Shown here: in pieces, positions 8,536 to 17,392 of the stretch
Numbering within the stretch: the first letter of the stretch is position 1
Layout of the letters: the number at the start of each line of letters is the position of its first letter
NCBI RefSeq assembly: GCF_900129965.1
Contig: NZ_FQXM01000009.1
Location: 100,460-164,459, forward strand
Origin: Clostridium grantii DSM 8605
GTDB taxonomy: Bacteria > Bacillota > Clostridia > Clostridiales > Clostridiaceae
DNA: 64,000 nucleotides
Direction of reading: 5' to 3'
Translations under genes and position numbers: made by a program
Notes under the pieces: generated by a model
The model's input: the letters and a program-made list of their open reading frames with translations, nothing else
What the model was told of the DNA's origin: nothing
Database searches by the model: none

Positions 8536-9177
8536 ATGTTTTTAAGCGCATCTATAGGAGAAAATTTAACAGAAATCTTTTCTTATCCAACGACCTACAT
8601 AACATTGTTAGGAGTGTTGATTCTTTTAATTGGGTTGAATAAGATGAAAAAAATTCAATTTACAACCAAAATGTTGACATTTATGGGACTTGCGATTGCA
8701 TTAACAGCAGTTTTAAAAATGTTCAAGGTTTACCAAGCACCATTTGGAGGAAGTGTAACTTTTGGAAGTATGATTCCTATTCTTTTGGTGGGATATTTTT
8801 ATGGAACAGAGGTTGGACTACTTACAGGATTTGTTTATGGAATTGTAGATTTAATTTTAGGTCCTTATATTTTGCATCCTGTACAAGTATTATTTGACTA
8901 TCCACTTCCATTTATGATGTTAGGACTTATTGGATTATTTAAAGGAAGAGATAAAAAATTTGTATTTTTAGGAACCTTGGTAGCAGTCTCAGCTAGATTT
9001 ATGTGTCATTACTTTGCAGGAGTGGTTTTCTGGGGAAGTTATGCACCGGAGGGAATGTCACCTTATTTATATTCCTTACTATATAATGGATCATATCTAG
9101 TATTTGATTCAATAATAGTAATAGTTATTTTAGCTATATTACCATTAGATAAATTGAAAAAAATTATTACTGAATAA
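8536..9177 (+). CDS. thiT: Thiamine-specific ECF transporter substrate-binding subunit ThiT
   Basis: This 213-residue membrane protein has six or seven helices. It shares ThiT-type segments: LGLAIALTAVLKMFKV region with APFGGSVTFGSMIPILLVGYFYG, and later LFDYPLPFMMLGLIGLF and MCHYFAGVVFWGSYAPEG. ThiT is the S-component that binds thiamine and works with the shared EcfT and EcfA/A' energizing module, not encoded here. The upstream TPP riboswitch supports the assignment independently. GGGAGG precedes ATG 8536. The N-terminal extension of about 35 residues, including an extra helix, is longer than in many ThiT proteins. Confidence 0.92.
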   Translation: MFLSASIGENLTEIFSYPTTYITLLGVLILLIGLNKMKKIQFTTKMLTFMGLAIALTAVLKMFKVYQAPFGGSVTFGSMIPILLVGYFYGTEVGLLTGFVYGIVDLILGPYILHPVQVLFDYPLPFMMLGLIGLFKGRDKKFVFLGTLVAVSARFMCHYFAGVVFWGSYAPEGMSPYLYSLLYNGSYLVFDSIIVIVILAILPLDKLKKIITE

Positions 9178-9192
9178 ATTTTTTTGAATAAA

Positions 9193-9230
9193 TGAAAAAA
9201 ACACTATATTAATGTATAGTGTTTTTTTCA
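9193..9230 (+). terminator. Terminator after thiT
   Basis: TGAAAAAAACACTATA and TATAGTGTTTTTTTCA form a perfect 16-bp stem with a six-base loop. The flanking A and T runs make it effective on either strand. Confidence 0.9.
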
Positions 9231-9579
9231 TGGTAATATTAAGCTAGTTTTTATTTATACATTTTTGTAGAAGTATTCTAAGAGTTTTCATATAGGTAAA
9301 TCAGATGTGTTTATTATCATGTTAAAATAATATATATGATCCATAAAGTGTGTAGATCTTAAGTATATAAGGTGAGAAAATAAAAGTAGCTATGAAACTA
9401 TGAATCTAGCTTAAATGTTGATATTTCATTTATTGAAACTTATTGAATATATTAAGGAGAAAAATATAAGTCATCTAACAATAAAAATGTTAGATATGTA
9501 ACTATTTGTGATATAATTTAAATAAGATTAGTTAAATATATAAGAGTACACAAAATTGTTTAAATGGGAGAAGTACACA
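9231..9579. other. Leader region of the diguanylate cyclase gene
   Basis: No gene is seen. An 8-bp inverted repeat ATCTAACA / TGTTAGAT lies at 9473-9496, and a TATAAT box at 9512-9517 is a plausible -10 about 60 bases before the ATG. Confidence 0.4.
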
Positions 9580-11439
9580 ATGAATACATTAAGTGGATTA
9601 ATAAAGAGACATAAGTTAAAAATTTCATTGACGGCTGTATTAATTGTTTTTTTGGTATTTATATTAGCTGCCTATCCTATAAAAAGTAAAACCCGCCTAA
9701 CAGTAGTTAATGGCAACATAGACCTTAGTTCTTTTGATTTTAAAAACAATGTTAAACTCAATGGACAATGGAAATTATATCCTTACAAGTTGCTTAGTTA
9801 TGAGGAAATCATTAATATAGATGATTATGAAGGTATTAATATAAAAGTTCCTTCTTTATGGACAGGCGTGGAATATGGGTCTTCTATTATGGAGGGAAGA
9901 GCATTTGGAACGTATGTATTAAAGGTTCAGCTTCCAGAAGGAAACAAGGACCTGTCCCTGGAAATTAGGGATATTTGTTCGGCGTACAAACTATATATAG
10001 ATGATGATTTAATGATTGAAAATGGCAAAGTCACCACATCAAAAGAAGAATTCATAGCATCATATAAGCCTAATTTAATAAATTTCTATACAAATGAAAC
10101 TGAAATTAATATTATAATCCAAGTAGCTAATTTTTCTCAACTCGATGGAGGAATTTGGGATTCTATTTATATAGGGACAAGTTATAATATAATTAATAAA
10201 GCTTTAAAAGATCATATTTTAGATTATTTTATAATAGGTGGACTTGTTTTGATGGGTATTTATCACTTGGTATATTTTATTTTTAAGAATCAATGGAAAG
10301 AATATTTGTTTTTTTCTTTGTTCGCAATTACAATTGCTTTGCGTAATATTGTAACAAGAAGTAGGAGTATTTATTTGATATTTCCTAATATAAAGTGGAT
10401 TTTTGTAACTAAATTAGAGTATTTAACTATATATTTAGCTTTCTTATTTTGTAATATGTACGTATATCATATTTATAAAGAAGTTTATAATAGGCGGATT
10501 TATAAAGTTATTAAAATATTATTTATTTTAGCTATATTATTGCACCTTTTTCTGCCAACAAGTATAACACAAAAATATTTGAATGTTTTCTTGATAATGT
10601 CAGCCCTCTTATGTCTATATATATTAAATGTATTATTTAAGACTTATAAAAATCAAAAGGAAGGTGCTTTTACTTTTATAGTAGGCATGTTCATTATTTT
10701 CTTATGTTTTATAAATGATGCTTTAGTAACTATTGAAGTTTTAGAAACATCTTTTTTAGTGCCAATAGGAGTATTTATTTTTATCGTTATACAATCAATT
10801 GCTACTGGAAGATTGTTTACAAATGCATTTAAAAATCTTGAAATTTATGCTAATGAAAATAGAAAAATGTATGTAGAAATTAAAAATTTAAATGAAACTC
10901 TTGAGTTAAAAGTAAAAGAAAGAACTAATGAGCTGAAGAATAAAAATATGGAATTAAAAGAATTGGCTTGTATAGATAGTCTTACAGGAATTTTAAATCA
11001 TAGAAATATTGTGAATTATCTACAAACGAGTATAGATAATATAGATGAATATAAATTTTTATCGGTATCAATGATGGATATAGATTATTTTAAAAGAATT
11101 AACGATAGTTATGGACATCAAATGGGGGACAGGGTATTAGAAAAAATTGTAGAACTAATCAAAAATACTTTAAATAAAAAAGGTATAGTTGGTAGATATG
11201 GAGGAGAAGAATTTTTAATAGTGATGCCAAGATTAGGTATTTATGAAGCTTTTAAATTAATAGAAAAGATAAGAGTTAACGTAGAAAATTTGAAAATAGA
11301 AGGTATAAAAGATAAAGTAACAATAAGTGCTGGCATATGTGAGTGCACTGTAAATTCAAATGTTTCCGATATAATAGATAGATGTGATGAGCTTTTATAT
11401 AAAGCAAAAGATTTAGGAAGAAATAGAACTGAATTCTGA
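9580..11439 (+). CDS. Membrane diguanylate cyclase with 7TMR-DISM-type sensor
   Basis: From ATG 9580 (GGGAGAAG upstream) the product has 619 residues. A first helix (about 15-33) is followed by an extracytosolic beta-rich domain of roughly 170 residues (LSLEIRDICSAYKLYIDDD, typical of the jelly-roll sensor domain). About seven membrane helices (215-420) then lead to a coiled-coil linker (about 425-465) and a GGDEF domain. The active site RYGGEEF is intact with GGEEF at 541-545, so it should make cyclic-di-GMP. No RxxD inhibition site is seen just before it. The conserved GD near 516 is coded by ggg gac agg, matching the dispersed motif. The ligand is unknown. Confidence 0.88.
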   Translation: MNTLSGLIKRHKLKISLTAVLIVFLVFILAAYPIKSKTRLTVVNGNIDLSSFDFKNNVKLNGQWKLYPYKLLSYEEIINIDDYEGINIKVPSLWTGVEYGSSIMEGRAFGTYVLKVQLPEGNKDLSLEIRDICSAYKLYIDDDLMIENGKVTTSKEEFIASYKPNLINFYTNETEINIIIQVANFSQLDGGIWDSIYIGTSYNIINKALKDHILDYFIIGGLVLMGIYHLVYFIFKNQWKEYLFFSLFAITIALRNIVTRSRSIYLIFPNIKWIFVTKLEYLTIYLAFLFCNMYVYHIYKEVYNRRIYKVIKILFILAILLHLFLPTSITQKYLNVFLIMSALLCLYILNVLFKTYKNQKEGAFTFIVGMFIIFLCFINDALVTIEVLETSFLVPIGVFIFIVIQSIATGRLFTNAFKNLEIYANENRKMYVEIKNLNETLELKVKERTNELKNKNMELKELACIDSLTGILNHRNIVNYLQTSIDNIDEYKFLSVSMMDIDYFKRINDSYGHQMGDRVLEKIVELIKNTLNKKGIVGRYGGEEFLIVMPRLGIYEAFKLIEKIRVNVENLKIEGIKDKVTISAGICECTVNSNVSDIIDRCDELLYKAKDLGRNRTEF

Positions 11440-11498
11440 TAAGGTAATTTGGAAAATCATAAAACGCAGCAAAAGCAAAGGAATATAAAAAGACTGTT

Positions 11499-11541
11499 AA
11501 AAAGGAACAAGGTAGAGAGCATTCTACCTTGTTCCTTTTAT
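11499..11541. terminator. Bidirectional terminator between the cyclase and adhE
   Basis: AAAAGGAACAAGGTAGA and TCTACCTTGTTCCTTTT form a 17-bp stem with a six-base loop and A/T runs on both sides. It can end both the plus-strand cyclase and the minus-strand adhE transcripts. Confidence 0.9.
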
Positions 11542-11572
11542 TGGGTTTTATTAATTTATTGAAAGTATATAA

Positions 11573-14212
11573 TTAGTTAGCTTTTTTGTTTGAAACTTTT
11601 TTAGTTTCTTTTTTTTCTTCTTTTACTTCTGAACCGTTAAAAGCATTGATATAAAGTTCTTTTATTTCACTAATTAATGGGTATCTAGGGTTAGCTCCAG
11701 TACATTGATCATCAAATGCATTTTCGCATAATTCATCTAAAGTTGCATAGAATTTTTCTTCAGATACACCGAAAGCTTTTATAGATTTAGGAATTCCTAC
11801 TTTTGCTTTTAATTCATCTATAGCTTTTATCAATAGTTCAACTTTTTCATCATCATTACTTCCACCAAGATTTAAGTAATCTGCAATTTTAGCATATCTC
11901 CATTTTGCATTTGGATATTTGTATTGAGCAAAAGCAGCTTGTTTTCTTGGGTTTTCTACAGCATTGAACTTGATTACTTCGTTAATTAATAAAGCATTTG
12001 CTACACCGTGTGGTACATGGTGTTCAGCGCCTAATTTGTGTGCCATTGAGTGGCAAACTCCTAAGAAGGCATTTGCAAAAGCCATACCAGCCATTGTTGA
12101 AGCATGAGCCATTTTTTCTCTAGCTTTTACATCAGTTGTTCCATTATTATATGCATCTGGAAGATATTTAAATATCAATCTAATAGCTTCTAGTGCAAGA
12201 CCATTTGTATATTCAGAAGCTAATACAGAAACATAAGCTTCGATTGCATGTGTAAGAGCATCTATACCTGAAGCAGAAGTTAATCCTCTTGGCATATTCA
12301 TCATAAGCTCTGCATCAACAATAGCCATATCTGGAGTTAATTCATAATCAGCAAGAGGGTATTTAGCACCAGTTTTTTCATCTGTAATTACAGCGAAAGG
12401 TGTAACCTCTGAACCTGTCCCTGCTGAAGTAGGGATAGCAACCATCATTGCTTTATCTCCAAGATGAGGGAATTTATATACTCTTTTTCTAATATCCATA
12501 AATCTCATAGCTAAATCTTCAAAATGAACTTCAGGGTGTTCATACATAACCCACATGATTTTAGCAGCATCCATTGGAGAACCGCCACCTAAAGCAATTA
12601 TTGTATCAGGTTGGAAACTTGTCATTTCAGCAGCACCTTTTTTAGCAGTTGCTAAAGTAGGATCAGGTTGAACATCAAAGAAAACCTTACAATCAATTTC
12701 ATTTTCTTCAAGAACTTTAACTACTGAATCAACATATCCTAAATCATATAAAACTTTGTCTGTAACAATGAATGCTTTTTTCTTACCTAAATCTTTTAAT
12801 TCTTTAAGAGCTATAGGTAGGCAACCAAATTTAAAATAAACTTTTTCAGGAACTCTAAACCAAAGCATATTTTCTCTCCTCTCAGCAACACTTTTAATGT
12901 TTAATAGATGTTTTACTCCTACATTTTCAGATATAGAGTTTCCACCCCATGAACCACAACCAAGTGTTAATGATGGAGCAAGTTTGAAGTTATATATATC
13001 GCCGATAGCACCTTGAGCAGATGGCATATTAATTATTGTTCTACCAGTTTTCATTTTAGCACCAAATTTTTCAACTCTATCTCTGCATTTTACTTGATCA
13101 GTATATAATACTGAAGTATGGCCAAATCCACCAAGTTCAACAAGTCTAGCAGCTTTTGTTAATGCTTCATCAAAGCTCTTAACTTTATACATAGCTAATA
13201 CTGGAGATAATTTTTCATGAGAAAATTCTTCTTCTAATTCTACAGATTCAACTTCTCCGATTAATACTTTAGCAAATTCAGGTACTTCTATACCAGCTAA
13301 TTTAGCTATTTGGTAAGCAGATTGACCAACAATTTTAGCATTCAATCCACCATTGATAATAATAGTTTTTCTAACTTTTTCAATTTCATCACCTTTTAGT
13401 ATATAAGCGCCTCTGTCAGCAAATTCTTTTTTAACTTCTTCATAAACTGAATCCATTACTACTATAGATTGTTCTGATGCACAAATTACACCATTGTCAA
13501 AAGTTTTTGAAAGAAGTATTGAGTTAACAGCCATTTTAATGTGAGCAAATTCGTCTATGATTGCAGGCGTATTACCAGCACCAACACCGATTGCAGGTTT
13601 ACCAGATGAATAAGCAGCTTTAACCATTCCAGGACCACCAGTTGCAAGTGTTATATCACAATTTTTCATAACAGCACTTGAAAGTTCAACAGATGGTTCA
13701 TCTATCCAGCCAATAATATTTTTAGGAGCACCAGCTTCTATAGCAGCATCTAAAATAATTTTTGCAGCAGCTATAGTAGAATTCTTAGCTCTTGGATGAG
13801 GTGAGAAGATAATACCGTTTCTAGTTTTTAATGATATTAAAGCTTTGAATATAGCAGTAGAAGTAGGATTTGTAGTTGGTACTATAGCAGCAACTACTCC
13901 GATTGGCTCAGCAACTTTTTCTATTCCGAAGGAAGCGTCTCTTTCGATAACTCCACATGTTTTTTCATCTTTATATTGATTATAAATATACTCAGAAGCA
14001 AAATGATTTTTTATAACCTTGTCTTCAACAATACCCATACCTGTTTCTTCAACAGCCATTTTTGCAAGTCTAATTCTTGCATCATTAGCAGCCATTGCAG
14101 CTTGTCTGAAAATTTTATCTACTTGTTCTTGTGAAAAAGTAGAGAATTCTTTTTGTGCTGCTTTAACCTCAGCAATTTTTAATAATAGTTCATCCATATT
14201 TGTAACTTTCAT
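11573..14212 (-). CDS. adhE: Bifunctional acetaldehyde-CoA/alcohol dehydrogenase
   Basis: The 879-residue protein fuses an N-terminal acylating aldehyde dehydrogenase (about 1-440) with catalytic Cys244 in GVICASEQS to a C-terminal iron-type alcohol dehydrogenase (about 455-860). The latter has GGGSPMDAAKIMW, the conserved TSAGTGSEVT, and the His-rich metal region GVCHSMAHKLGAEHHVPHG. It reduces acetyl-CoA to ethanol (or butyryl-CoA to butanol) using two NADH, the main route for disposing of fermentation electrons. A Lys-rich tail ends the protein. Its promoter at 14399-14427 carries a perfect Rex operator at the transcription start, so it should be induced when NADH is high. The AGTG segment uses codons matching the dispersed ggacaggt motif. 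Confidence 0.97.
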   Translation of the reverse strand: MKVTNMDELLLKIAEVKAAQKEFSTFSQEQVDKIFRQAAMAANDARIRLAKMAVEETGMGIVEDKVIKNHFASEYIYNQYKDEKTCGVIERDASFGIEKVAEPIGVVAAIVPTTNPTSTAIFKALISLKTRNGIIFSPHPRAKNSTIAAAKIILDAAIEAGAPKNIIGWIDEPSVELSSAVMKNCDITLATGGPGMVKAAYSSGKPAIGVGAGNTPAIIDEFAHIKMAVNSILLSKTFDNGVICASEQSIVVMDSVYEEVKKEFADRGAYILKGDEIEKVRKTIIINGGLNAKIVGQSAYQIAKLAGIEVPEFAKVLIGEVESVELEEEFSHEKLSPVLAMYKVKSFDEALTKAARLVELGGFGHTSVLYTDQVKCRDRVEKFGAKMKTGRTIINMPSAQGAIGDIYNFKLAPSLTLGCGSWGGNSISENVGVKHLLNIKSVAERRENMLWFRVPEKVYFKFGCLPIALKELKDLGKKKAFIVTDKVLYDLGYVDSVVKVLEENEIDCKVFFDVQPDPTLATAKKGAAEMTSFQPDTIIALGGGSPMDAAKIMWVMYEHPEVHFEDLAMRFMDIRKRVYKFPHLGDKAMMVAIPTSAGTGSEVTPFAVITDEKTGAKYPLADYELTPDMAIVDAELMMNMPRGLTSASGIDALTHAIEAYVSVLASEYTNGLALEAIRLIFKYLPDAYNNGTTDVKAREKMAHASTMAGMAFANAFLGVCHSMAHKLGAEHHVPHGVANALLINEVIKFNAVENPRKQAAFAQYKYPNAKWRYAKIADYLNLGGSNDDEKVELLIKAIDELKAKVGIPKSIKAFGVSEEKFYATLDELCENAFDDQCTGANPRYPLISEIKELYINAFNGSEVKEEKKETKKVSNKKAN

Positions 14213-14376
14213 AAAACCACTCCTCAGATATTATTTTTATTATCTTAATTTACTTAATTTACTTAAAGCATACTACTAGTTTTTGTTTTAAAATATTAAA
14301 TCATACTAACATTTTTGATTCAGTATTGTTTATTGTAATATTTAGTACTGATTTACTATTGAAATTTAGTTAAAGT

Positions 14377-14394
14377 TTGTTAACCATTTAACAA
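14377..14394 (-). promoter_or_regulatory. Rex (NAD+/NADH redox repressor) operator
   Basis: TTGTTAACCATTTAACAA matches the Rex consensus TTGTTAANNNNTTAACAA at every fixed position. It lies 4 bases downstream of the adhE -10 box, over the expected transcription start, where a bound repressor would block initiation. Clostridial Rex proteins are known to repress adhE-type genes. No rex gene lies in this window. Confidence 0.9.
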
Positions 14395-14398
14395 TTTA

Positions 14399-14427
14399 AT
14401 TATATGACATCGTTAAAATTTTGTCAA
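14399..14427 (-). promoter_or_regulatory. Perfect sigma-A promoter of adhE
   Basis: On the minus strand, TTGACA (14422-14427) and TATAAT (14399-14404) are separated by exactly 17 bases. Transcription should start near 14392, giving a leader of about 180 bases before adhE. Confidence 0.88.
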
Positions 14428-14696
14428 TACTATTTCTCAAAAAAAGAGGCATATAGATTTAGCTTTTTTTATGTAAAAAATTAAATATTTGCGTAAAATC
14501 ATTGTAAACGTTGTTAGATAGCTTAATGATTTTGTAATAATAAGGATTAAATGTAAAATTATAAATCAAATAAGATGTTATATATTATCCTAAAAATATT
14601 TAGTCTAGCTTAAGTAAAGGATTAAAAAAGGAGTAAAATCAAAAAAAATGTAAATGTTTACTCAGATATAGTTAAAAAATTAACAAAGAAATGATT

Positions 14697-14723
14697 GACT
14701 GATGTGGGGGACTGATGTGGGGG
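14697..14723 (+). repeat. Short tandem repeat leading into a REP-like motif
   Basis: GACTGATGTGGGG occurs twice in direct succession (13-base period). The second copy runs straight into ggggacaggta at 14720-14730. Confidence 0.7.
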
Positions 14724-14758
14724 ACAGGTACTATTAGAGTATTATATACATAAAGATG

Positions 14759-14797
14759 AACAAAGCAAGTATGGGGACAGGTAATACTTACTTTGTT
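14759..14797 (+). repeat. Hairpin with REP-like motif as its exact loop
   Basis: AACAAAGCAAGTAT (14759-14772) pairs with ATACTTACTTTGTT (14784-14797), 13 of 14 positions. The 11-base loop is exactly ggggacaggta, the motif dispersed in this window. A TTTA follows, so it may also act as a weak terminator. Confidence 0.75.
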
Positions 14798-14833
14798 TTA
14801 TTTATTTTGTAAATAACAGTGTATTAATTAATA

Positions 14834-14842
14834 TGGTATAAT
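14834..14842 (+). promoter_or_regulatory. Extended -10 promoter candidate upstream of the PrsW-like gene
   Basis: TGGTATAAT is a perfect extended -10, but it lies nearly 290 bases before the ATG of the next gene, implying a long leader or an unrecognised short transcript. The rest of the 14213-15127 gap holds the adhE promoter, the REP-like copies and otherwise AT-rich sequence. Confidence 0.4.
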
Positions 14843-15127
14843 ACAAAAGAAAAGTAAAATCAAAATGTAAAAGAAAAGAGTTTTACATAAAATAATTATT
14901 AAATAATCATTAAAATAATGAAATACAATGAAGTTATAGTTATTTGAAATTTGAAATGTAGTAATATTATTAAAGATATAGTGGTTTAAATATTCAAATA
15001 ACATTCGTATATTTTGTAAACTTGTTTTTTTAGCTATAAAGATTTAAGAAGTTATTTATTTATATTGAGAAGTATAAGTAACTCTTAGCATAAATAAACA
15101 AATATAAAAAGAAAGTGAGTTGAGCAA

Positions 15128-15823
15128 ATGTATTTACAATTATTCGTAATTGCGGTCCTTCCAGGGATTGCTTTGGCGTTAGCAGCATATTTAACTGATA
15201 GGTTTGATAGGGAACCACTTAGTTTGTTAGGAAAAGTGTTTTTGTTTGGAGCATTATCAGTAATACCAACAGCTTTAGTTGAAGGAATTTTATCTAGATT
15301 TAATATATTTATTGGAGTAATTGGAATTGCTTATACTGCTTTTATTGTAGCTGGATTTACAGAAGAGCTAATAAAAAGATTTGTTGTTATGAAATTTGCA
15401 TTTAAGAATCCGGCATTTAATGAGAAATTAGATGGAATAATTTATGCTGTATTTGCATCATTAGGATTTGCAACAGCCGAAAATATTATATATGTAGTAT
15501 TCAGATTTGCAACAAATCCCTATGTGGGTTTATCAAGAGGAATTTTTTCAGTGCCAGCTCATATGCTTTTTGCAGTTACAATGGGATATTACCTGTCCCT
15601 ATCTAAATTTTGCATTTATCCAAAATTGAGTAGGGTATATTACAGAAAAGCGTTAACAGTACCTTTGGTTCTTCATGGTATTTTTGATTTTATTCTAATG
15701 TATGGCAATGGATTTGTATTTTTGGTGTTTTTTCCATTTATAATATATTTATGGGTAGCTAATTTAAGAAAACTTAACATTTATTATAAAGACTCTAAAG
15801 AAAGATCATCTAATTTAGATTAA
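15128..15823 (+). CDS. prsW: PrsW-like intramembrane metalloprotease
   Basis: The 231-residue protein has about seven membrane helices and the PrsW family motifs: FTEELIKR (Glu79-Glu80), a second Glu in ATAENI (118), His145 in PAHMLF, and His183 in LHGIFDF. B. subtilis PrsW starts site-1 cleavage of the anti-sigma factor RsiW. No anti-sigma gene is adjacent here, so the substrate is unknown; the superfamily also contains CAAX-protease-like members. It starts at ATG 15128. Residues YLSLS (155-159) are encoded by tacctgtccct, a copy of the dispersed motif read in another frame than in bglA. Confidence 0.8.
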   Translation: MYLQLFVIAVLPGIALALAAYLTDRFDREPLSLLGKVFLFGALSVIPTALVEGILSRFNIFIGVIGIAYTAFIVAGFTEELIKRFVVMKFAFKNPAFNEKLDGIIYAVFASLGFATAENIIYVVFRFATNPYVGLSRGIFSVPAHMLFAVTMGYYLSLSKFCIYPKLSRVYYRKALTVPLVLHGIFDFILMYGNGFVFLVFFPFIIYLWVANLRKLNIYYKDSKERSSNLD

Positions 15824-15863
15824 GACATCTATTTGCGTTTTATAATGTGAACCAATATTAAAC

Positions 15864-15921
15864 AAAAAAAGCATGTAAACAAAGATAAGCATAAAGCAAA
15901 TCTTTATTACATGCTTTTTTA
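15864..15921. terminator. Bidirectional terminator after the PrsW-like gene
   Basis: AAAAAAGCATGTAA pairs with TTACATGCTTTTTT, with an inner AAAGAT/ATCTTT stem. A and T runs on both sides allow use on either strand. It would also terminate a minus-strand RNA from 15926-16010. Confidence 0.8.
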
Positions 15922-16010
15922 ATACTTAGCTGTTGGAGGGGCATCCAGCAGCTAAAGTAAGGGGTAGTTATAGGAGGCTAAGTATATATACTTACTAATA
16001 ACTTATTAAT
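15864..16010 (-). ncRNA. Candidate C-rich small RNA
   Basis: Read on the minus strand, this stretch has a 12-bp hairpin (15926-15955, one mismatch) with a TGCCCC loop. Around it are unpaired C-rich patches AGCCTCCTA and ACCCCTTA, and it ends in the 15864-15921 terminator. C-rich single-stranded patches of this kind in Firmicutes RNAs pair with ribosome binding sites. No open reading frame or clear promoter was found. The high GC of this patch against its surroundings is real; that it is an independent RNA is inferred. The remaining gap to 16423 is AT-rich with nothing recognised. Confidence 0.35.
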
Positions 16011-16423
16011 GTAATGCTTATTTTGGTTATTAAAACATACATATAATATTTATAACAAAGTATCAATATTAAGAACATTATATAGTATATATTGCTCTTA
16101 ATTAAACATGACTAAACTTTAAGCATGTCCACCATAAAAAATATATAAACCTAGTTTAGTTATTGGATAGTATAGTAGAAAAGTAATACTATTTTATAAT
16201 TAATAATAATTCTTTTTTAATAATTTGTCAATGACAAATAAGAAATAAATTCATTTAATGGCATAAAAATAACTAAAAACAAAAATAGGCAGTTATACTT
16301 GGAAAACATCAAGAGATATAGAATATAAAGATAATTTAAATGAAAATTGGGCCAAAATCTAAAGAAAGATTAGCGATAAAAATATATATTGAGTTGGTGA
16401 GCTAAATAATAGTTTTTCAATTT

Positions 16424-17392
16424 TCACTCATCACTTAACTCATCACTTATAGGGATAGAAAATTTTTTGAGAAAGCAGTAGTATAGTTGTTTGAAATATG
16501 GTTCTTTGCAGATTAAATCATATCCTCTCGAAAATTTAAGGGACATAGAATCAAGGTTATAAGTTTTAAAAATATCAATAATTTCAGAATATTTTAGGCC
16601 TTTGAAACCATGTAATAGTAATATACAAAAGGATATGTGTTCATTAACTTTTGTATTATATTTTTTCAAAAATTCAGTTTCAGGTATATTAGATTGATTA
16701 ATTAAAAATGCTAGTATTTTTTCAGTATCAACAGATCTTTCGAAAGCAGGGAAAGAATTATTGAGATTAGGGGAATTAATTTTATTATTTAGATATTCTA
16801 ATTGAACTATATCTAAATTTCCATCAAAGTCTTCAATACAAAGCTTTGATTTAACAAAATTAATGAATTTTATTCTAGACTGGATAATATCATTACCCCA
16901 AATTTTTAGAATAAAATCACAGTCTATCAATAAATACTTATCTTCGAATATACCAGTATATATGCCGAAACTGGAGAATTGATATTTTTCCACACAATCG
17001 TTGTAACCCTTTATATCTTTAGGATTATTATGTATATATGCTGCAACATTGAGTAAATCATAATTATCCTTAGTTATTCTACTGTAAAAACGGTCGCCAA
17101 ATACATGACCTTTGCGATTATATTGTTTATTGTAATAAATTGCATAGGATTGATTTATTCCATGCATAAACTTACTTATATCAGCTCCGTTTGAATATAT
17201 TAATAAATGACAATGAGTACCTAATATACAGTATTCATAAACTGTAAATAAATAAATTAATTGATATTTTTTTAGGATTTTTAAAAACTTGTTTCTATCT
17301 TCATCATTTCTAAATAACCATGAATCACTAAAGCCTTTAAGTGATATATGATAAATTCCATTTGGAAGTTTAATTCTATTTTTTCTTGACAT
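16424..17392 (-). CDS. REP-associated tyrosine transposase (RAYT, Y1/IS200-like)
   Basis: The 322-residue protein opens with a Y1 HUH domain (about 1-140). It has LGTHCHLLI with the metal-binding HUH pair His60/His62, the family signature GHVFGDRFYS (95-104), and AAYIHNNP with catalytic Tyr119. A C-terminal region of about 180 residues ends in a likely DNA-binding helical part. These features and the lone, non-flanked position fit RAYTs, which nick single-stranded DNA at REP sequences, more than mobile IS200. AGGAGG lies 8 bases before ATG. No IS ends are seen around it. The many ggggacaggta copies in this window are its likely cognate repeats. Confidence 0.85.
   Translation of the reverse strand: MSRKNRIKLPNGIYHISLKGFSDSWLFRNDEDRNKFLKILKKYQLIYLFTVYEYCILGTHCHLLIYSNGADISKFMHGINQSYAIYYNKQYNRKGHVFGDRFYSRITKDNYDLLNVAAYIHNNPKDIKGYNDCVEKYQFSSFGIYTGIFEDKYLLIDCDFILKIWGNDIIQSRIKFINFVKSKLCIEDFDGNLDIVQLEYLNNKINSPNLNNSFPAFERSVDTEKILAFLINQSNIPETEFLKKYNTKVNEHISFCILLLHGFKGLKYSEIIDIFKTYNLDSMSLKFSRGYDLICKEPYFKQLYYCFLKKFSIPISDELSDE

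Noticed and set aside
14511..14529. Second Rex site (TTGTTAGATAGCTTAATGA)
   Set aside because: Only the left half matches the consensus; it lies upstream of the -35 and is too degenerate to claim.
16424..17392. Active IS200-type insertion sequence
   Set aside because: The protein is twice the usual IS200 TnpA length, there is no TnpB, and no left or right end hairpins flank the gene; the RAYT reading fits better.
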